In this document: piece by piece, positions 36,609-47,372 of the stretch
How positions within the stretch are numbered: position 1 is the first letter of the stretch
Layout: each line of letters begins with the position of its first letter
The notes under the pieces: generated by a model
What the model was told of the DNA's origin: nothing
The model's database searches: none
Seen by the model: only the letters and a program-made list of their open reading frames with translations
Assembly (NCBI GenBank): GCA_002286715.1
Contig: NSJX01000012.1
Span: 333,916 to 397,915 of the forward strand
Origin: Dentipellis sp. KUC8613
Taxonomy: Eukaryota; Basidiomycota; Agaricomycetes; Russulales; Hericiaceae
Length of the DNA: 64,000 bases
Reading direction: 5' to 3'
Position numbers and translations under genes: made by a program

Positions 36609-39260
36609 TCAGTCCCTCTGCCCCCTCTGTCATTCAATGGCAAATCAGCTTTAGATGAAAGATAGCATAGAGCAAAACTTACACGGATCCCAGCCTTCGA
36701 GTACGTCCGCTTCAAGAATGCGCCCGCCGCCACCTCCTTTAGCGCAGGCAACTTGCGCTGCAGCGCCTCGTCCGGGGGCGTGTTATGCCCCATCGTAGGC
36801 GACGTCGGCGTCGTCGGGCTCTCCAGCTGCGACGTCATATGCGACGAGACCGACATCGGCGGCGTCAACGACGCGGGCTCGTAATCCATCGGTGTCGTGA
36901 CGTTCCCGCGCTGCATGGGGACGTAGTCCGTCGTGATCGCCTTCCCAATCCCAATCCCAACGCCGGTGCCAACACCAGTCATCATCGCCGCGTCCGCCGA
37001 CAGCGCGCGGAAATGGCCGCTCTCGACGGTATTGCGCGGGCTCGGGGGCGGCATCGCGCGCATCTCGCGCTCGTAGAGCGAGTCCGCCGTGTCGTCGAGC
37101 ACCGAGGGCGGGTACAGCGACGGCGTGGAGCGCGCGCGCGAGTGCGCCTGGACGCGGACGTCCTCGCGCGACGCGAGGTGCCGCGCGTGCACCTGGTGGT
37201 AGTCGCTGAACGGGCCGTCGTAGCTGTCGTTGATGTGCGGGTACACGCGTGCTGAACCAGCGACGTCGAACCCGGGGCGCACGCTCGGCAGCCCGGCGTG
37301 CGCGTGCTCGGGCGTGTGGATCGGCGCGGGCAGGTCGAGCAGGTCGACGTCGTTGTCGCTGCCGCTGCCGGGCTGGCCGCGCCCGAGGTGGATCCGGTCC
37401 CAGTCGATGGCGCTGCGGCGGTCGGCGATCATGGACATGCGCGGCTCTTCGACGGGGTCGAGGAAGGGGTCGTGCGGCGGGAGGGTCGGCGATTGGCTCT
37501 CGAGGCGGTGAGCTCGCTTTTCTTTGCGGCGGCGGCAGCAGAGCCAGAGCAGGGCGCCGGCGGCGAGGGACGTTACGATGCCTACGGCCAGGAAAACGCC
37601 AATGACAGCACCGTGGTTGTCGAAGAACCTGAAGGATGCAGTTCAGCAAAGAAGCGTGCATATAGATAACCGTCTGAACGCACGAATGCCGTTGCAAATC
37701 TTGACTGAGTCCATTCGTAGGGTTGGCGATGATATGCGTGATCGTGGTCACCACACCATTCGGCTCCGTCGACGTCGCCAAGCTGGTAATGAACGGCGGA
37801 GCGGTGAGCACCGTAGAGCCGCCGGTCGTAACGGGGATGGACACTGGTCTAGCGAAAGTCGACTCCGGCTGGTCCGTGATTGTGCTTGTGGACGTGATAT
37901 CTGGAGCCGTGTTCGTCTCTACGATGACAGAGGAGGAGCCTTTCGCCTTTGCATTGGCGTTGGCGTTGGTGGGCGCAGCATCTGTTGGAGAAGCATGTTC
38001 AGAATCTGGGAGATGATCCGTGTCTGTGGAGTACGGAGAAGAGTCGGAAGCAGCAGCTTCCGACGATGAAGCGCCAGGACCCGACGCCGCAGAAGAACGA
38101 GGAGGAAAAGAAATCGTACCGGCTGGAGATGACTGAGACGCCGGCGCGCCAGCACCAGCACTAGAACCAGCGCCAGCCGAGGCTGGCGAGGCCCCCTGCG
38201 CCGACTTGGAAGACACCTGGGGTGGAGCGGACGTATGAGGCTGCGCAGACGGGGATAACTGCGAACTTGAACGAACCGGGGCTGCAGACGATGGCTGGGA
38301 CTGGGGAGCCGCGGGCGACGAGGTTACATGGGCGTCGGACGCGCTGGAAGGGCCATTCCCGGGGTCGGCCGACGCGTTCTCGGTAGAGTGGGTCGGGGCG
38401 GGGCTCGAGGCGCTCGGGCTTGCGCTGGAGGGCGCAGGCTTGCCGCCGTCGCCGTCGTTGTCGTGGCCCTTGTCGCCCGCGGAGCTCGTGGGGGATGTGT
38501 CTTGCGGACGGCCGCCGTCGTTTGTCGTCATTCTAAATTTACGAATTAGCTTGAGTCTCGAGAAGGACTGTGTATAAATAACGGAATACTGACGTGTTCG
38601 TAGGAGAAGACTGGCCAAGTTCGGGTGAGGTCGGCTGAGCGGGATCAGATGGGACGCCTGGTTTCTGACCAACGCTGGTCGGCTTCTGGGCGACGCTCGT
38701 AGGAGCTTGCGATACTGGCGTAGAAGTAGGCTCGACCGACGAGGATTTGTCAACTGGCGATGCCGACTGGACTGAAGATTCACTCGCAGGGGGCTTGGGA
38801 ATCGGTTTATCGACAGGGACAGAAGGAGGGGTCTTAGAAACGAAAGCCGCGCTGGTCGTGACGGGGATGGAGGATGCCGGGGCTGCTGGAGTTTTAGCAA
38901 CGCTCGACGGCGAAGTGGGTGCGCTGTCCGCCTTGGACTCGGACGATACAGGTTCAGCGGGATCTGTAGGAGGTGCGGGTCCTTCCCCTCATGTCAGAAT
39001 ACCAATAGTTGCATGAAGCAACCTAACACCGACCTGCAGCCGCTTTCGTCACTGAGGATGGATCCGCGGGGGGCGTCGAAGCTCCAGACGTCACAGATAG
39101 CGCGAGTGAAGTGCTATTAAATACCGCGCCGGTGCTAGAGGGGGCCAGAGAAGACGACTGCGGCGCTGGAGAGGTGCCGTTGACAGGTGCCGTAACGTTT
39201 TGGGGGGATTCGACGGGTACAGCTGCAGGGATGTCAGTTCCCGTTCTGCGAAAGTCACGA
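36609..39260 (-). CDS. Mucin-like single-pass membrane protein 2
   Basis: Ser/Pro/Thr-rich ectodomain read on the minus strand from about 39260 through several exons (e.g. NVTAPVNGTSPAPQSSS near 39200, then PVSQAPTSVAQKPTSVGQKP near 38700, then SSAAPVRSSSQLSPSAQ near 38260). It continues with GVVTTITHIIANPT near 37740. After a phase-2 intron it reads FFDNHGAVIGVFLAVGIV (near 37580-37630), then a TM segment and the basic CCRRRKEKR. The cytoplasmic tail has PTLPPHDPFLDPVEEPRMS, DLPAPIHTPEHAHAG and RKLPALKEVAAGAFLKRTYSK. The same juxtamembrane signature and intron phase occur in mucin-like gene 1. The N-terminal exons are not resolved; a hydrophobic Met-led stretch near 39873-39810 (MTTLAQMVFALCGLGISA) could be the signal peptide. 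The C-terminal exon is also approximate. Confidence 0.7.
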
Positions 39261-40357
39261 CCAGGAAGGACGGGGCGGGGACTGCGGTGGGAGGCGCACC
39301 GCCCCCTCTGCAGACCAGGAGGGCAGCGTCGCTCCCATAGACGAGGTACAGCGAGCCGTGGGGGACGCTAAGAGGACTTGGCACGAGCGGCCTGGGATGG
39401 CGCGAGGAGGGCGTCGCGGGCGAGGACACTCGAGCTCGGACTCACCTGTTACTGGGCCGGAGGACACAATGCTACCCATAGTGTGGTCAGAGCACCACGA
39501 CCATCGTGCTGCAGGGCGGGAGAGCTGCAGGGCGAGAGGCCCTCATATTGGTGGTGCGCTGGCATTATATGTCGACGTGTGAACGGGGAAACCTCGAGAG
39601 CACATTGTCGAGAAACTGCCGTGCCGGGTTCCCAACTATCCGAGACGTAAGTGCAGGCATCGGGTGACCGCTCCCACACGACGAGCTTGCTTCGTCGGCA
39701 CAAATATAGACTGTGCAGATGGTGGGAGGGCAGGGTATCTGCAATAGATGCTGTCCGTTGACCAAAAGGCGGAATGAGGAAGGCTGCTCGGGAGGAGGGC
39801 CGTACGTACCCACACTGCGAGCACTGATTCCAAGTCCGCAAAGGGCAAAGACCATCTGCGCAAGCGTGGTCACGCAATTGATCTACACGCGGAGCACTCG
39901 AACCATCCGAACATATGACCGGTAGAAGCATATGTTCTGTTCGATGTGACGAATTGCCACGTCGACAACCGCGTTGGCAGAGAGACATGAGAACCTCGCA
40001 CAAAGTCCGCACGTCTATTGGTACACATTAAGCCTAGATATAAGAGTGTCTATGAGAGACATGGAGTAAGGTGACGTAGGGTGCGAATAGGGTGGATACA
40101 AGTGGGACTCGGTAAGAGAAGGTGGCGGTATAGCGAGCGATGGGTATGAATTACAGCGACGTATGAGAAAGCCAGAAAGTGTCAAAGTGAAGATGATCTA
40201 TACAAGTTGCGAAGAAAGCGAGAAAGGTCCTGAACGAGCGTGTGAGGTACGGTACGGGATACCGGGCACATTCACGTACCGTGCATAAGATGTCTTGAAG
40301 TGAGGTCCACAACAACCTCGAAGCGCCTCGTTAAAAAGGGAGGGTGCGTCCACCGCC
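39261..40357. other. Unresolved 5' exons of mucin-like gene 2 and Rab gene 3' region
   Basis: The part up to about 39900 may contain the signal-peptide exon and a Cys-containing N-terminal exon (CTYVSDSWEPGTAVSRQC near 39660-39600) of the mucin-like protein. From 39900 to 40357 I see only AT-richer non-coding sequence. Confidence 0.4.
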
Positions 40358-41466
40358 CTAACAACACGACTGCCCACCCATACCCGGAATAAGACCTTTC
40401 AATCGAGATTTGGCTCCACTCCTCCGTCGTCCTCCGCTGAGGCTTCCGAAGCTTAGCCGACTCGAGCTGTTGACTCGGCGAAGAGCACGGTCGCCGTAGC
40501 TCACGCCACTCCCAGCGTTCTCTGGATCTAGTGACCCAGACTCTATAGAAAGCAGAATCGACCGTGCAGCCAAAAGGAAGGGTGTTTCGACGTTCTCTCC
40601 GGTGAGAGACGATGCCTCGAGGAAATGGACATCTGCAAAAATCAGCACCTTGGACATGGTCGGTGAATTATCAACGCACCATTCTCGGCGGCCCATCGGC
40701 TCGCTTCTGCCCACTCCACTTCTCTATCATCCTCCCTATCTGACTTGTTTCCTACGAGCACTGCTACCAGATGCGAACTGGCTAGCGCTCGAGCATCCGC
40801 GAGCCATACGGGGAGTTTCAGAAATGAATCACGACTAGAAGTGATGGTCAGCGAGGAGATCCGCATAGCAGAGTATGTTACGGACTTTGTGATGTCATAT
40901 ACGAGAATCACTCCTGCCGCTCCGCGATAATAGCTACGGGTCACGGACCTTCCGGAATCATTAGACGCTGCATTGCCAGAATGGTAGTTCAAATACTCAC
41001 CTAAATCGTTCCTGTCCTGCGGTGTCCCATAGCTGCCGAAACTTAACGACAAGTCTACAAGTTCATTACTGTATTACGAACCTGAAGCTTGATCCGTTTC
41101 TCTCCCAACTTCACAGTCCTACTCGAGAACTCCACTCCGATCGTGTGTTGCGAATGCTCCTTGACTTTGGGGAAACGCGTCAGCGTTGCAGAGACCGACA
41201 AACGGGGTTAGGTACGCACAGGAGTTATGCGTGAAGTGGTGCAGCAAGCAGGATTTCCCGGTTCCAGCTTCTCCTATGGCAACGACAAGAGCGTAAGACT
41301 ATGATCGTGTCGAGCTGCAGAAGCAGACCATACCAATGATGATAAACTTCATTAAGAAATCTAGCAGAAAGGTCAGCAAGCGCAGCACGAGGCTTGCGAC
41401 AGAAACACGCGCACCATACGTCTCTATAAGTTCTGTAGCATCCGCCTGGTAGTCATTGATCGCCAT
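40358..41466 (-). CDS. Rab4-like small GTPase
   Basis: Starts [18 protein letters not shown] at 41466. Splicing gives [19 protein letters not shown] (P-loop G-x4-GKS), then [19 protein letters not shown] (switch I with the key Thr), [20 protein letters not shown] (DTAGQE), [11 protein letters not shown] (NKxD) and [13 protein letters not shown] (G5). These match Rab4 most closely among Rabs ([19 protein letters not shown]). The C-terminus ends GGQSCC, a geranylgeranylation site. The hypervariable tail (about 60 residues, [19 protein letters not shown]) is longer than in animal Rab4. Rab4 acts in early endosome recycling. At least six short exons. Confidence 0.93.
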
Positions 41467-41743
41467 AGCAGGCGCGATAGATATCTAGGTCAGAGGATGC
41501 GGCCTTGAGGCTCTAGTTGAGAGAAGCGTGAAGCGTGCAGCACGATCGCCGCAAGGCCCGCGGCTCTTCAACTCGCCAAGTATGACGCGTGGGAACCTTC
41601 TTCTGACGCGCTGTGCTCCTGGGCGCGTCCTGGCCTTCACCAACTTGCTCGCACAATTTTTTGTTGCTCGTCTAGCTTTCATTCGAAAACAAGGCTTTTG
41701 TTTCTTCTGTGTACTAGCTACTCGTACATCGGCACGTCGAGCA

Positions 41744-43250
41744 CTACCACCCCTTCCACGGCACCCAGACATCCACCACCTTCTCCTCGCCCGGAATGTC
41801 AGAATCCACCACATAGTACCACGGATACGCAGCCGCCGTCAGACACGCATGCTGGCATATAATCTCCAGCGTGCTCCCAATCTCCAAAGCCTCCGTCGAC
41901 GAATCCGTCCGCGAAAGGATACCGTGCTCCTGCGATATCTTCCCGAGACGCCACGGCTTTCCAATGACGTCTCCGTACCCCCCGCTCGGGCCCGTATCTC
42001 TGCTCATGGCAATACCTCCCGCGTCGCAGAGTGCCTCGTCGGTCCCATCATCTCCTCTTCCTGGGTAATACGACAATACTGTGGCCAGGACGCGCTGCGC
42101 GATGCGGTCCTTGCTAATGAGGCTTGTGTGCAGCTGCTGCAGGTCGAGCATTGGGTAGTTGCCTAAGAGGTCAAGTCAGTCTCTGAAGTCGCAGCATCAA
42201 GCAGCGAACGTACCCGCATGCAGCTCAAGGTCACCGTGAAGCAAGGAGGTCAAGTGGGCCCGCGCTTCCGCCGACGCGCTGTGGGCTGTAGGTGTGGACC
42301 CGACCGACAACACGTATCTGGTGGCTGGGGTGCTGCCATCTATCGACGACGGCTGAAGTGTGGGCGTCGCAAGCTTGGCTGCCTCGTTGACGGCCTCGAC
42401 CTCAGATGACAAGAATGATGTCGCTTGCGAGAGGGACGTTGACGCGTAGGAGTTTCCGGCATGGCAGTAGAACCCGTAAACGGAGACTGCTGGAGACGCG
42501 GCGAGGGCTTTGATGAGCTCATTGAAAGCTGGCGATCCTGGGTACAGCCCAGCGCGCCTGAGGAGATGAACGTGAGATCGGTGAGTCGCGAAGTTAATTC
42601 ATACTTCACGTACTTCTGACCACCGTCAACCTTCACGAAGGCTGACCACTTCCTGGAGCTAGACTTCCCTTTCTCAAATGCTTCCAAGGCCTCTACTTGC
42701 TTCACGTTGTCGATGAAGACGCGCAACACAGCACCATGCTTCTCCAGCGCATCGGAAAGGCTCGCAAGGTCCGCGATCTTGTTAATCGCAACTGGGAGGC
42801 CGTACAAAATCTGAACGACGCGTTCTGAGTTTGATCACGTCGCCCCAAAAGAAGAAGGTACCCACATCCTTGACTGTACCATCAGCGACGAGCCCCTCAC
42901 TGTACACCTTCCAGGCTTCCATCATCGTTGACACAACTATCGCATTGGTCGTGTTCGCTGACGACACGAGCTGAAGCCTCGTCCCTTCGACAGTCTAAGC
43001 ACGTCCGATCAGATCAGCTGAACAAGTGAGAGACAACCGGTCTCACCTTATGCGTCTTTACGTGTGCTCTGAACCGCGCACCCCACTCCTGCGCTCGCGC
43101 GTGCATCTTGGCGCAGTTGCGCGCAAAGACAGCCCGGTCGACCACGAACGCAGGCGTGCGCAGCTGCGGCAGCGACTTGCCGACGAACTCCTTCACGAGC
43201 GCGTCCTTCTCCGGGAGCCTCAGAAGATCGACAGGCGTTGTGGTCTGCAT
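41744..43250 (-). CDS. DSD1: D-serine dehydratase-like PLP enzyme
   Basis: Start at 43250 (MQTTTPVDLLRLPEKDAL). The N-terminal barrel has LRTPAFVVDRAVFARNCAKM and ARFRAHVKTHK, where the Lys of H-V-K-T-H-K binds pyridoxal phosphate. It continues with SSANTTNAIVVSTMMEAWKV, AFVKVDGGQ, FYCHAGNSYAS and LSVGSTPTAHSAS. The C-terminal beta domain contains YGDVIGKPWRLGKISQEHG and LEIICQHACLTAAAYPWYYVVD; the H-x-C of C-Q-H-A-C is the zinc-binding pair of eukaryotic D-serine dehydratases (yeast Dsd1 family). The reaction is D-serine to pyruvate and ammonia through 2-aminoacrylate; D-threonine may also be used. A RidA gene lies 2.7 kb away. The gene is divergent from the esterase gene. Confidence 0.92.
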
Positions 43251-43590
43251 GTTTGTCGAGAGACACAGCGGTGTGCGGTCGACGTTAAGTACATAGATCG
43301 CGAGCCAAGCGCGGCCGGAGATCAGATGCGTGCATGCTGCCTTCCGCTTTAGCGCAGGGCGCCCGGCGGCCCGGATGCTTTAGTCGGCCCGTGTATCAGT
43401 GCGTATCTTGTGCTGATATCGGCGGCCCGCGCGCGTCCGGCCCGCCTCTCATCGGGCGACGACTTCGCGTCGGTCGGCTGTAGGCCGTCCAATAAATGCA
43501 CTCACGGCTCTCCATCTCTTCCCCACCTATATTCGTCTTCAGCATCGTCACCTCGCTCAACTCTCACCACCCCAGAAACCACAGATCACC
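43251..43590. promoter_or_regulatory. Divergent promoter between DSD1 and esterase genes
   Basis: 340 bp between opposite start codons; it contains CCAATAAATG near 43490. No other element can be named. Confidence 0.4.
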
Positions 43591-44808
43591 ATGACCGAGC
43601 TCCGCTACCCCCTCCACCCCGACATCGTCCCGCGGCTCGACCCAGAGTACGCTGCGTTCCACGACGAGCAGCTCATCGCGCTGCCCCAGGCGCACGATCT
43701 CCCGTGGGACCCGAAGATCCGCAGCGGGCCTACTGTCCCTGGCGGCTCGACGCCGCTCGAGGTCGGCAGCGTCAAGGATTACTCCCTGGGCAAGTTCGAA
43801 GTGCGCGTCTTCACGCCCGAGGGCACTGCGCCCAGCGCTGGGTGGCCCGTGTTCATCTTCTTCCACGGAGGTAAGCATTGGCGCTGGCTTGCTGAACGCG
43901 GAGTTCGGTCTGACGTTCTGCACTTCGTGCAGGAGGATGGACGCTGGGGAATATCAACTCTGAGAACGCCTTCAGTTCGAACATGTGCAAACGTATAGCC
44001 CTTGTCCTTCACACATGCGATCCAAGATCTGACCGACCTCTGTTTAGATGCCAACTCTGTCGTCGTGTCTGTTGACTACCGTCTCGCGCCTGAGCACCCC
44101 TACCCCGCTGCGGTGGAAGATGCCGTCGTCTCTCTGGAGTGGGTGAGGGACCACGCGAAAGACATCCTGAACGTAGACCCCACAAAAATCGCAATCGGCG
44201 GCTCGTCGAGGTAGGATTCACCATCATCATCGCTTCACCACGCTAACATACCACAGCGGAGGCAACCTCGCCGCGATCCTCGCGCTCAAAGCGCCCTCGC
44301 TCTCCCCGCCCGTCAAAGTCATCTTCCAGCTGCTCATCGTGCCCGTCACCGACAACACCGCAGACACCTCGGGCGCACAGCAGAAGTCCTGGGCCGAAAA
44401 CGCCAACACGCCGTGGCTCTCGCCCGCCAAGATGGTGTGGTTCAAGAACAACTACCTCCCGGACGCGGCGGACTGGGCCAAGTGGGACGCGTCGCCGATC
44501 TTCGCGGACGACGCCCTGCTCGCGCGCACGCCGGCCGCGTGGATCGCGGTGACGGAGCTCGACATTCTGCGCGATGAGGGCATTGCGTATGGCGAGCGCC
44601 TGAGGAAGGTCGGCGTGGAGGTCGAGACGAAGGTGTATAAGGGCGCGCCGCATCCGGTGATGGCGATGGATGGTGCGTGTTTTGCGTTTTTGGTTTTGTT
44701 CTGGTGCGCGGGTTGCTGACTGGAGGGTGCTTTGGGGTTAGGTGCGCTCTCGGTTGGCAGGCAGCTCGTGGCGGATGCTGCGGCCGCTCTGGCACGCGCG
44801 GTCAGCTA
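43591..44808 (+). CDS. HSL-type alpha/beta hydrolase (esterase/lipase)
   Basis: Start at 43591 (MTELRYPLHPDIVPRLD). The core has WPVFIFFHGGG, completed across an intron near 43872 (oxyanion-hole HGGG box), then VVVSVDYRLAPEHPYPAAVED (the characteristic D-Y-R-L-A-P-E-H-P of the hormone-sensitive lipase family). IAIGGSS-SGGNLAAILAL follows, with the catalytic Ser in a G-x-S-x-G box split by an intron near 44213-44258. AAWIAVTELDILRDEG supplies the acid and KGAPHPV the His. All triad elements are present. No signal peptide, so a cytosolic carboxylesterase on short-chain esters is likely. A last intron near 44673-44741 precedes the exon ending at 44808. Confidence 0.92.
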
Positions 44809-45970
44809 GATACAGTATCGTGTACTTTTACTTTACTTCGGCGTAGCAGAGAACAAATAGCAGATAGCAGATACTGTCGTGGACTATCGTCCAATCCGAC
44901 AGATGTAACAAACAACACCCGCTGTGTACATGAAACCTTGAGTTTGAGGCGTTCACTTTGAAAACAATGCTTTGACTCGCGCAGCCGATCCGACGGGCCT
45001 CGCCGCACCGTATGGAGTACGCAGAGTACATATCGCTGGCTGCGATCTGGAGATCGATCGGCAATCTGTGAGATGCCGACGACAGAGACCCAAGGCAACG
45101 GTGCGCCGTTATGCCCGTCGGGAGCATTAGAGGCTGCTGTAGCTAGCCTTGTAGGCGTTAGTGCAGCGATTGCAACAAGCCAACAGGCTACAGGATACAT
45201 ACCGGGCTCGGACGTCGGACGTACGGAATCTAAACGTCCGGCCCGCCTATAGATCTAAAAATTGTCATTTTCGCGCATGAGATAAAGATAACGAGCGGCG
45301 AGCCTGTTCATTGTGTTCGCGCTCAGGGCAGGGCTTATCCAGCGGCTTATCGACCTACGAAACTTCGCTGTGGACGCAGATTGTGCGTCAGAATTGGCAA
45401 ATTCGCCCGGACCGCCCGCAACCGCTCTCGCTGCCGCGATTTTGCTGCCGTCTCGCTCCAGGATTCACCCCAGCGTCCACACGACGTCACAAACAAACAG
45501 TGTTATCTGCGGCTGATAAGCGCTGCCCTGAGCAAGATCTCGACGTCTTACTGGTTTGTTTGGCTTATCTGTGGTGCTCGTATCTCGCGAATGCGGGCGG
45601 GAAGAGCGGGCCGGGCCGGGAAGTGATTTTCGAGGGTTTGCCATCGTGCCTCTTGCACTGACACCTTCTAACCATCTCGGTGTAGCGCCACCATGGCACT
45701 GGCGGTATCGCAACACCGCCCATGCTGCTTATCCACTTCTTGCATTTCAGTGATGCCTTGCACCCGAAAATCCGTCGAATGAACTCGGCCGAAGAAGGCC
45801 TGCTCGTTGCGTTCGGTCTGCGATGTATGACGCTGGGCCCCCTCGACTATGTCAATCTCAACGCGCGTTTGAAGTCCAATACAAGAGCTCAATTGCCATT
45901 TTTACTGCCGCCATTCCGAGTAGCAATACATTGGTTTAGCTAGTACACCACACCACCGCAGCAGGCAAAC
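44809..45970. other. Intergenic between esterase and RidA genes
   Basis: 1.16 kb between the convergent 3' ends of the esterase (+) and RidA (-). A minus-strand ORF (45200-44802) opens with a hydrophobic stretch but lacks support as a gene. Otherwise nothing recognised. Confidence 0.5.
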
Positions 45971-46537
45971 TCAAGTCGACGCGATCGCCTCAATCTCGAC
46001 GTCTACGTCGTTGGGCAGCTTCGCAGCCTGGATGCAGGTCCTCGCCGGCTTCGGCGTCGGAAGGAGCTGCAGAACGCCATTCATGCGTCAGCCCCACCAG
46101 ATCGTGATAGCAAAGTAGGAGGCGGGAGACGCACCTGCTCGTAGATCTCGTTCATCGCGGCAAAGTCGTCCATGTTCTTCAGGTAGACGTTCACCTTCAC
46201 GACCTTCTCCCACGAGGAGCCGGCCGCCTTCAGGACGTCGCCCAAGTTCGAGATGCATTGCGCCTGTGAGGCGGGATGAGCTCATATGGCGTGAGCAGGT
46301 GGATGTTTATACTTGTCACGTACGGTGTGTTCTTTGACTCCTCCCGGAACGAGCTGTCCACTCCTGTCCACAGGTGTTTGCCCGCTGAGGAAGATCAGCC
46401 CGGGCACTTTCACGGCATGGGCTGCGACGCACGACGCCCCGTCAGATCATACCGATATCGCAACCGCATAGCACTTACAGAGGATGTGGGGGTGAGTGGG
46501 GTTCTCAGCGGAGTTGATCTTCTCGACGGTGGACATC
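45971..46537 (-). CDS. RidA (YjgF/YER057c/UK114) family enamine/imine deaminase
   Basis: Exons on the minus strand give MSTVEKINSAENPTHP, then HAVKVPGLIFLSGQTPVD, GGVKEHT, AQCISNLGDVLKAAGSSWEKVVKVNVYLKNMDDFAAMNEIYEQ and ARTCIQAAKLPNDVDVEIEAIAST. The Arg of A-R-T-C, the Gly of the F-L-S-G-Q strand and the Glu of V-E-I-E-A-I are the conserved active-site residues. RidA hydrolyses 2-aminoacrylate and related enamines/imines made by PLP enzymes, releasing ammonia. A D-serine dehydratase-like gene is nearby. Divergent from the MFS carrier gene, separated by about 835 bp. Confidence 0.92.
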
Positions 46538-47372
46538 TTGGAGTTAGAAGTGGGAGGAAGTTGCAGAGATGAAAGGCAAGGATGGTAGGCGGTCGACTTG
46601 AAGAAATGTGGGTAAGTGCACGCGCGATTTGAGGTCTCACCCGGTCGATCTTAGCGCCGAACTAGGCATCGATGCACGAAGCGCACGCACATGCACCGAA
46701 ACTAGCACAAGACGGAAGCACAGCGCGCTCTCCCGCCCCGGGCCGCCAGCGGGCGGCGGGGCGGGCTGCCCAGACCACACCGCCATGCAGGGTTCTCTAA
46801 TTGGAAAAATTGCAGCGGGCGCGGCGTCGTCGTCGCGCGGCACAACCCATAGCTGGCCTGGGGCAGGAGCGCACTTGGACGCCGGGCGATGCGCGGAGGG
46901 ATGGCCAGAGCTGCTCTGCGGGCCGCGCGGGCCGGGGGCGGGTCGTCTGACCCGGCGGTCGCGCTGATCGGAAGAGCCGAATGGAGAGGTGCAGATGGGA
47001 GCAGCCGATCTGTGCTGGTGAACGGTGGGCGCGCACCGTGTCGGTGGATTCACGAGCTAGCATCAGGCACGTTCCCCAGCTACCCGCAGGCACCAAACCC
47101 TGCGTGGGTCACCAGATGCGCAACTCTAACTTTGCCGAGCCTGGAGGCGCGGTGCTTGTCTTCTCGATTTCATCAGCGTCATAACAGGGCTGATACGCTG
47201 GCACTCGCAGCGTTGCTTGGCCGAGACGATAGCATGCCCATCGACTTATCACGGGTCCGCCTATCACTTATCATGGGGCCTGGTCTTCCTTACCCGATGG
47301 GCGTCGTGGTACATATAACTCAGGTCACGATGGAGCGCTTCCCCAACCGCCTCTGTGCAGTTCCCCCTCGAC
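46538..47372. promoter_or_regulatory. Divergent promoter region between RidA and MFS genes
   Basis: 835 bp, GC-rich (about 46730-46970). No site can be named. ORFs in this stretch lack family features. Confidence 0.4.

Noticed and set aside
36783..38900. Single 705-codon minus-strand open frame taken as one exon
   Set aside because: The frame runs through introns into Arg/Pro-rich nonsense on both sides; the real coding frames change at the introns near 38540-38600 and 37630-37690.
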